14,527 bases of DNA from DASUNQ01 sp036277075 (GTDB lineage: Bacteria > Acidobacteriota > Thermoanaerobaculia > Multivoradales > UBA5704). The notes below the pieces were generated by a model. It worked only from the letters and a program-made list of their open reading frames with translations, ran no database searches and was not told the DNA's origin. The position numbers were made by a program, and so were the translations under genes. Below, in pieces: positions 7,254-11,680 of the stretch (its first letter is position 1; each line of letters starts with the position of its first letter). Where the stretch lies: NCBI GenBank assembly GCA_036277075.1, contig DASUNQ010000366.1:1-14527 (forward strand), in the 5' to 3' direction.

Positions 7254-8488
7254 GGCAGGGTGAAGGAGAAGGTGCTGCCGCGGCCGACTTCGCTCTCGAC
7301 GGCGATCGTGCCGCCGTGCTCCTCGACGATCCAGCGGGAGATGTAGAGGCCGAGACCGAGGCCGCTGCGGTCGCCGTTGGCCTGGGCGAAGCGCTCGAAG
7401 ATGCCGGGCAGCTTGTCCTCCGGGATTCCCGGGCCGGTGTCGCGCACCGAGAAGCGGACGGCGCTCTCCCGCCGCTCCAGCCGCAGCGTCACCCGTCCCC
7501 CTTCGGCGGTGAACTTCAAGGCGTTGCCGAGGAGGTTCGAGAGCACCTGGAGCACGCGGTCCCGGTCGAGGGGGGCGGCGAGGGGAACGCCGGGAAGGTC
7601 GGCGGCCAGCGCGATCCCCTTGGCGGCGGCCACGGGATGGGCGCGCTCGACCGCCTCGCGTGCCACCTGCGCGGCGTCGAGCGGCTCCACCTGCAGGCGC
7701 AGCCGCCCGGCGGCGATCCGCTCGAGGTCGAGGAGGTCGCCGATCATCGTCGTCATCTGGCCGACGCAGCGCTGCACGGTGCCGGCGAGACCGCGGATCA
7801 GCCCGCCCGATTCCCCGGCCGGCGCGTTCTCGCGCATCAGGTCGGCGGACAGGGCGATCGTGTTGAGCGGATCGCGCAGGTCGTGGCTGACGATGGCCAG
7901 GATCTCGTCGCGGGTGGCGATCCCCAGGTCGGCCTGTGTGTGTGCGCTCCGCGCCACGCCGATCCGCTCGGCGAGCTGCCCGACGGCCGCGTCCGCGCGC
8001 TCCCGCTCGACCGCCAGATGGCGGTCCGTCTGCCGCCGTTCGCGCTCGAGCAGCCGCTCCTGCAGCTCTCGGCGATCGCGCCGCTCCCCTTCGAGCGCCT
8101 GGTCGGCACGCTGGCGCTCCTGCCGCAGCACCTCGTCGGCGCGTACCCGCTCCTGGCGCAGCACCTCGGCGGCGGCCGCGCGCTCCTGCGCCAGCACGTC
8201 CCCGACCTGCGCCGCCGCCGGCATCCCCTCGGCCAGGGTCTCGACGATTTCCGCCGCCTCCTGGCGCACGTCCTCGAGCGCCACGTCGGTCTCCACCCGG
8301 TCGCGCTGGAGGCTCTCGTCGGTCTCGGCGCGCGCGTCCTCGACCGTCGTCCACGCCTTCTCGGCGCCGGCGGCGTGGCTGTTGGCGAGCGCCCGGTCGG
8401 CGAGCTCGCGCTCCTGCTGCAGGCTCTCGTCGGTGCGGGCGCGGGGGGCCTCGATGTCCGGCAGGGAATCCAGCGGTTCGGTGGCCAT
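7244..8488 (-). CDS. Soluble histidine kinase with long coiled-coil N-terminus
   Basis: 414 residues with no membrane segment, signal peptide or HAMP domain, so cytosolic. Residues about 18-185 are highly charged and probably coiled coil. They contain duplicated motifs such as TDESLQQER (19-27), TDESLQRDR (56-64), and RADEVLRQERQRADQALEGER-like stretches. HisKA: IVSHDLRDPLNT with phosphoacceptor H202. HATPase: N box SNLLGNALKF (317-326), G1 DTGPGIP (350-356), F box FERFAQ, G2 GLGLGLYIS (376-384). All key residues are present, so it should autophosphorylate. Start: ATG at 8488, GGAG seven bases upstream; a C5/G5 inverted repeat at 8501-8517 lies just before. It is 61 bp downstream of the rhodanese-like gene and probably co-transcribed. 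There is no response regulator nearby; the stimulus is unknown and may be a protein or cytosolic signal sensed by the coiled coil. Confidence 0.92.
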   Translation of the reverse strand: MATEPLDSLPDIEAPRARTDESLQQERELADRALANSHAAGAEKAWTTVEDARAETDESLQRDRVETDVALEDVRQEAAEIVETLAEGMPAAAQVGDVLAQERAAAAEVLRQERVRADEVLRQERQRADQALEGERRDRRELQERLLERERRQTDRHLAVERERADAAVGQLAERIGVARSAHTQADLGIATRDEILAIVSHDLRDPLNTIALSADLMRENAPAGESGGLIRGLAGTVQRCVGQMTTMIGDLLDLERIAAGRLRLQVEPLDAAQVAREAVERAHPVAAAKGIALAADLPGVPLAAPLDRDRVLQVLSNLLGNALKFTAEGGRVTLRLERRESAVRFSVRDTGPGIPEDKLPGIFERFAQANGDRSGLGLGLYISRWIVEEHGGTIAVESEVGRGSTFSFTLPLA

Positions 8489-8549
8489 GGTCGCTCTCCG
8501 CCCCCGGGTACGGGGGGCTCTGGCCGAAGACGGCGGTTTTCAGCGGATT

Positions 8550-8924
8550 CTATCCCCGGTCGCGGACCAGGTAGGTCTCGGCGCCGACGACCTCCGGGTC
8601 GAGGGCGAACTCGTAGAGCTCGAGGCCGCCGAAGAGGGCCTTGACCCGCGGCCAGCCGGCCGCCTGCATGTGGCGCGCTCCCTGGACGGCGAGGGCGCCG
8701 TCGTCGTCGAAGAGGACCACGTCCCGGTCGGCCGGCGGCGCCCACTCGGGGCCGGGGTAGGGCTCGGCGCCGCGCAGGGTGAGCCGCCCCGGCTGTGGCC
8801 GCACGTCGATGAGCAGCGGCGGGTCGCCGTCGCGCAGCCGGCGGAAGACGGCGTAGGGGGAGACCTCGAGCTGGACGTCGAACTGGACGACGGGAGTCGA
8901 GTCGTCGAGGAGGCTCGTAGGCAT
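8550..8924 (-). CDS. Rhodanese-like domain protein lacking the catalytic cysteine
   Basis: 124 residues. The layout fits a single rhodanese fold: SPYAVFRRLRDGDPPLLIDVRP (about 22-43; ALxxxLxxGxxxxLIDVR type), DVVLFDDDGALA (68-79), and GWPRVKALFGGLELYE (90-105; GxxxVxxLxGGxxxW type). In active rhodaneses the second block reads VxYCxxGxRS, with the cysteine carrying persulfide. Here the aligned position is D73, so sulfurtransferase activity is not expected and a binding or structural role is likelier. Start: ATG at 8924, only five bases after the stop of the DUF1015 gene and without a clear ribosome site, so translation is probably coupled. The fold call rests on motif pattern and spacing, not on strong identity. 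Confidence 0.7.
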   Translation of the reverse strand: MPTSLLDDSTPVVQFDVQLEVSPYAVFRRLRDGDPPLLIDVRPQPGRLTLRGAEPYPGPEWAPPADRDVVLFDDDGALAVQGARHMQAAGWPRVKALFGGLELYEFALDPEVVGAETYLVRDRG

Positions 8925-8929
8925 GGCGA

Positions 8930-10129
8930 TCAGGCGAGAGCGGTATCGTGCGCCGCCCAGACCAGCCCCGACATGACCTTGGGCAGGAAGCGGGTCGACT
9001 TCGGGGGGAGCATCTCGCCTTCGGCGATCGCGGCCGCGAACTCGGCCGGCTGCATCGGGGGCAGGAAGAGGGCCGTCCCCACCTCTCCGCCCTCGATCTG
9101 CGCCCAGAGCTCCTCCGGCTGCGCGCGGTAGAGGACGGTGCCGTCCGTCGCCGCCGCCGGCGCCAGCCCGAGGGCCGGCAGGACGGCGTCGCGGAGGACG
9201 GCCACTGCGGGGCGGCCCGTCGCTGGGAAGGACCAGACCTCCGGCTCGGCCCCCGTGACCCGGATCCCCAGGGCCGGCTGCGGCGCGGCCGCCACCGCCG
9301 CGGCAAACGCCGTACCGCCGTCGCCGCGGAAGGGCGCGCGAGCCGCGGCGAGGGGAGCCAGTCGCGCGAGGTCGGCCGGCGCGCGGAGCGCGCGGTGGAT
9401 CGGGTCGATCGTCAAGGCGGGGGAATCGAGGCTCGTCACCACCGCGAGCTTGGCGGCGGCGGCGCTCTCCGCGGCGGCGTCGTGGCGTTCGGCGAAGGCC
9501 TGCGCCACTTTGTAGCGGTGGTGGCCGTCGGCGATCGCGCCGGGACCGGCCAGGGCCTCGCGGTAGCGCGCGATGCGCGCCGGCTCCTCGATGCGGTAAA
9601 GGAGGTGCCGGTGGCCGTCCGCGTCCTGATGGCGGACCAGCGGCTCGATCCCCTCGAGGTCCTCGGTCAGGAGCGCGTCGAGGCGGCCGCCGTCCTCGGA
9701 GAGCAGCAGCACCGGCTCGAGATCCACTCGCGTCGCTTCGAGCAGCGCCAAGCGGTCGGCGAACGGCTTGTCGATGGTTTGCTCGTGCGGCCGGATGCGG
9801 CGTGCGTCCTCGAGGCCGACCAGACCGGCGATGCCGAGCCGGCGGCCGCCGCCGGCGAGCTCGATGACATAAGGGTAGAGGGCGGGACGGGCCTCGCGCG
9901 CCACGATGCCGTCGCCAAGCCAACGGCGGTGGAGCTCCGCGGCGCGGGCGTACGGATCGCCGCCGTCCGCGGCCGCCGGGCGGATGAGATGCGCGAACTG
10001 GTGCGGCGAGGCGGCGTGGAGCCGGTCGCGGGCCGGGTCGTCGATCTGGTCGTAGGGCGGGGCCGCCAGGGCGCCGGCCTCGGCGGCGGGGCGGGCGTAG
10101 CGCAGGCCGTGGAAGGCATGGAGGCGCAT
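8930..10129 (-). CDS. DUF1015 family protein
   Basis: 399 residues from the ATG at 10129. Family landmarks: PPYDQID (24-30), RIRPHEQTIDKPFADRLALL (111-130) followed by PVLLL (139-143), and IADGHHRY (199-206). The last is the most conserved motif of DUF1015 (COG4198). The family is widespread and soluble; its biochemical role is not firmly known to me. The conserved His, Glu and Asp suggest a metal- or phosphate-dependent enzyme (inference). The open frame could start at 10198, but conserved sequence begins at MRLHAFHGLRYA. A -10-like TACAAT sits six bases before this ATG with no ribosome site, which fits a leaderless message starting at 10129. It is first in a minus-strand run with the rhodanese-like and kinase genes. 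Confidence 0.88.
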   Translation of the reverse strand: MRLHAFHGLRYARPAAEAGALAAPPYDQIDDPARDRLHAASPHQFAHLIRPAAADGGDPYARAAELHRRWLGDGIVAREARPALYPYVIELAGGGRRLGIAGLVGLEDARRIRPHEQTIDKPFADRLALLEATRVDLEPVLLLSEDGGRLDALLTEDLEGIEPLVRHQDADGHRHLLYRIEEPARIARYREALAGPGAIADGHHRYKVAQAFAERHDAAAESAAAAKLAVVTSLDSPALTIDPIHRALRAPADLARLAPLAAARAPFRGDGGTAFAAAVAAAPQPALGIRVTGAEPEVWSFPATGRPAVAVLRDAVLPALGLAPAAATDGTVLYRAQPEELWAQIEGGEVGTALFLPPMQPAEFAAAIAEGEMLPPKSTRFLPKVMSGLVWAAHDTALA

Positions 10130-10135
10130 GGGGGC

Positions 10136-10141
10136 ATTGTA
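10136..10141 (-). promoter_or_regulatory. -10 element of a likely leaderless DUF1015 transcript
   Basis: On the minus strand TACAAT (five of six matches to TATAAT) ends six bases before the ATG at 10129. Transcription would then begin at or next to the A of the start codon. The bases between are GCCCCC, with no Shine-Dalgarno. No convincing -35 is seen. Leaderless genes with this spacing are common in several high-GC phyla. Confidence 0.45.
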
Positions 10142-10236
10142 CGGTCTCGCGCGCCGCGAAACCCACAGGCGCGGCGCCGCGTAATGCGCAACGGGCACCG
10201 GCGCTCCGCCCGCGCGCCCAGACCGGAGACCACGTC

Positions 10237-10926
10237 ATGCACGCCGCCACCCTGGACCTGCACAGCCCGCCCGCCGCGCCCGCGCGGACGCCGTTCGCCG
10301 CCGCGCTGGTGGGCTTTCTGCGCGCCCCGATCGAGCCGCGCACCTGGGGCAACCTGCTCTACCTGCTGCTCGCCTTCCCCTTCGGGCTCGCTTACTTCGT
10401 CGTCCTGACGGTCGCCTTCTCGCTCAGCGTCGGGCTGTTGATCTTGTGGATCGGCCTCCTCGTCCTGGCCCTGACCTTCGCCGCCGCCTGGGCCTGCGCC
10501 GCGCTCGAGCGGCTCCTCGCCATCGGGCTGCTCGGCGCGCAGATCCCCGCGACGGCCCCCCGCACGACCGCGACCGACCGCAAGCTCCTCCAGCGCGCCC
10601 GCGACTACCTGGCCGACCCGGTGACCTGGACCGGGCTCCTCTTTCTCTTCCTCAAGTTCCCGCTGGGGCTCGCGACCTTCGTCCTCTGGGTGACGCTCAT
10701 CGCGCTCTCGGGCTCGCTCGTCGCGGCGCCGTTCCTCTACTCGGACTGGCCGCCGCAGATCGTGCTCTGGGAGATCGACACGCTCCCCGAGGCGCTCGCC
10801 TGCGGCGCCGCCGGCCTGCTGCTGCTCCTGGTGACGCTCAACCTCCTCAACGGCGTCGCCGCGGGCTGGCGCTGGCTGGCGGAAGCGATGCTGGGGAGTC
10901 GCCGCTTCCGGCAGGAGCCGGCGTAG
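10237..10926 (+). CDS. Membrane protein of the 'putative sensor domain' type
   Basis: 229 residues with four predicted membrane helices at about 38-60, 63-88, 133-160 and 184-208. The two halves resemble each other: FLRAPIEPRTWGNLLYLLLAFPFGLAYFVV-like and YLADPVTWTGLLFLFLKFPLGLATFVL-like. Each is an amphipathic approach, then TW, then a hydrophobic hairpin. An ALERLLAIGLLG segment follows the second helix. This pattern matches the sensor module often fused in front of histidine kinases (PF13796-like), here standing alone with no kinase domain. Start: ATG at 10237 with GGAG eight bases upstream. It diverges from DUF1015, with 107 bp between. Its last 80 bp overlap the convergent tag gene. Ligand and partner unknown; a soluble kinase is encoded about 1.7 kb away on the other strand, but a link is speculative. 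Confidence 0.75.
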   Translation: MHAATLDLHSPPAAPARTPFAAALVGFLRAPIEPRTWGNLLYLLLAFPFGLAYFVVLTVAFSLSVGLLILWIGLLVLALTFAAAWACAALERLLAIGLLGAQIPATAPRTTATDRKLLQRARDYLADPVTWTGLLFLFLKFPLGLATFVLWVTLIALSGSLVAAPFLYSDWPPQIVLWEIDTLPEALACGAAGLLLLLVTLNLLNGVAAGWRWLAEAMLGSRRFRQEPA

Positions 10927-11509
10927 AGCCGGACAGCTCGGACCAGCGGAAGCAGCCGACGAGGTGGTCGTTGACCAGGCCGACCGCCTGCATCGTGGCG
11001 TAGACGATCGTCGGCCCGACGAAGCGAAAGCCGCGGCCGCGCAGGTCGCGGCTCAGCGCTTCGGCCTCCGGCGTCGTGGCCGGCACCTCGGCCATGGTGC
11101 GGAAGGCGTTGCTCCGCGGCCGGCCGCCGACGAATCCCCAGAGGTAGCCGTCGAAGGTGCCGTGCTCGGCGCGCACCTCGAGGAAGCGGCGCGCGTTGCC
11201 GATCGCCGCCTCGACCTTGGCGCGGTTGCGGACGATGCCGGCGTCGCCCAGCAGGCGCTCGACGTCGCGCTCCGAGAAGCCGGCCACGACCTCCGGGTCG
11301 AAGCCGGCGAAGGCCCGCCGGTACCCCTCGCGCCGCGCCAGGATCGTCCGCCAGGAGAGCCCCGCCTGCGCGCCCTCGAGGACCAGGAACTCGAAGAGGG
11401 TGCGGTCGTCGTGCACCGGCACGCCCCACTCGCGGTCGTGGTAGGCGAGCATCCCCGGCTCGGTCCCGGCCCAGGGGCAGCGCGGTCGTGTTTCATCGCC
11501 GTTCAACAC
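10847..11509 (-). CDS. tag: DNA-3-methyladenine glycosylase I
   Basis: 220 residues. The enzyme removes 3-methyladenine from alkylated DNA, starting base excision repair. Sequence marks: RCPWA (10-14), YHDREWGVP (23-31), FEFLVLEGAQAGLSW (39-53), GIVRNRAKV (91-99). Zinc-snap ligands C11, H24, H182 and C186 are spaced exactly as C4, H17, H175 and C179 of the E. coli enzyme, and the conserved Glu of the LEGxQAGLSW motif is E45. The start is GTG at 11509 (TTG at 11506 is an alternative); the ribosome site is poor. After the usual end near residue 192 there is an extra 28-residue Ser/Pro/Ala and Arg tail. About 26 of these residues are encoded antisense to the 3' end of the membrane-protein gene. 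No adaptive-response gene (ada, alkA) is adjacent. Confidence 0.95.
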   Translation of the reverse strand: MLNGDETRPRCPWAGTEPGMLAYHDREWGVPVHDDRTLFEFLVLEGAQAGLSWRTILARREGYRRAFAGFDPEVVAGFSERDVERLLGDAGIVRNRAKVEAAIGNARRFLEVRAEHGTFDGYLWGFVGGRPRSNAFRTMAEVPATTPEAEALSRDLRGRGFRFVGPTIVYATMQAVGLVNDHLVGCFRWSELSGSTPAPAGSGDSPASLPPASASPRRRR

Positions 11510-11680
11510 CTGCGCATCTTACCGTCCCACTTGTGCTAGCGTTCTGCGCAATCTAGGAGTGAAGCGGATCCGCGGCGACGAGGCGGAAGTGGTTCCGACT
11601 CGCCGTACTTCCCGACAGCAGGGAGCCTCCCCGGACGTCTCGGTGCGCCCGCTCGTCGTCAACCGCGGAGGGAGTCGTCG

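Noticed and set aside
8547..8552. -10-like TAGAAT on the minus strand before the histidine kinase
   Set aside because: It overlaps the stop codon of the preceding gene and has no acceptable -35 at 16-18 bases, so it is too weak to call a promoter.
11531..11559. Promoter for the repeat protein (TTGTGC, or TGC-TAGCGT)
   Set aside because: No arrangement gives two acceptable hexamers at normal spacing. The 171-bp region 11510-11680 otherwise holds only the ribosome site and short palindromes such as GCGGATCCGC (11564-11573).
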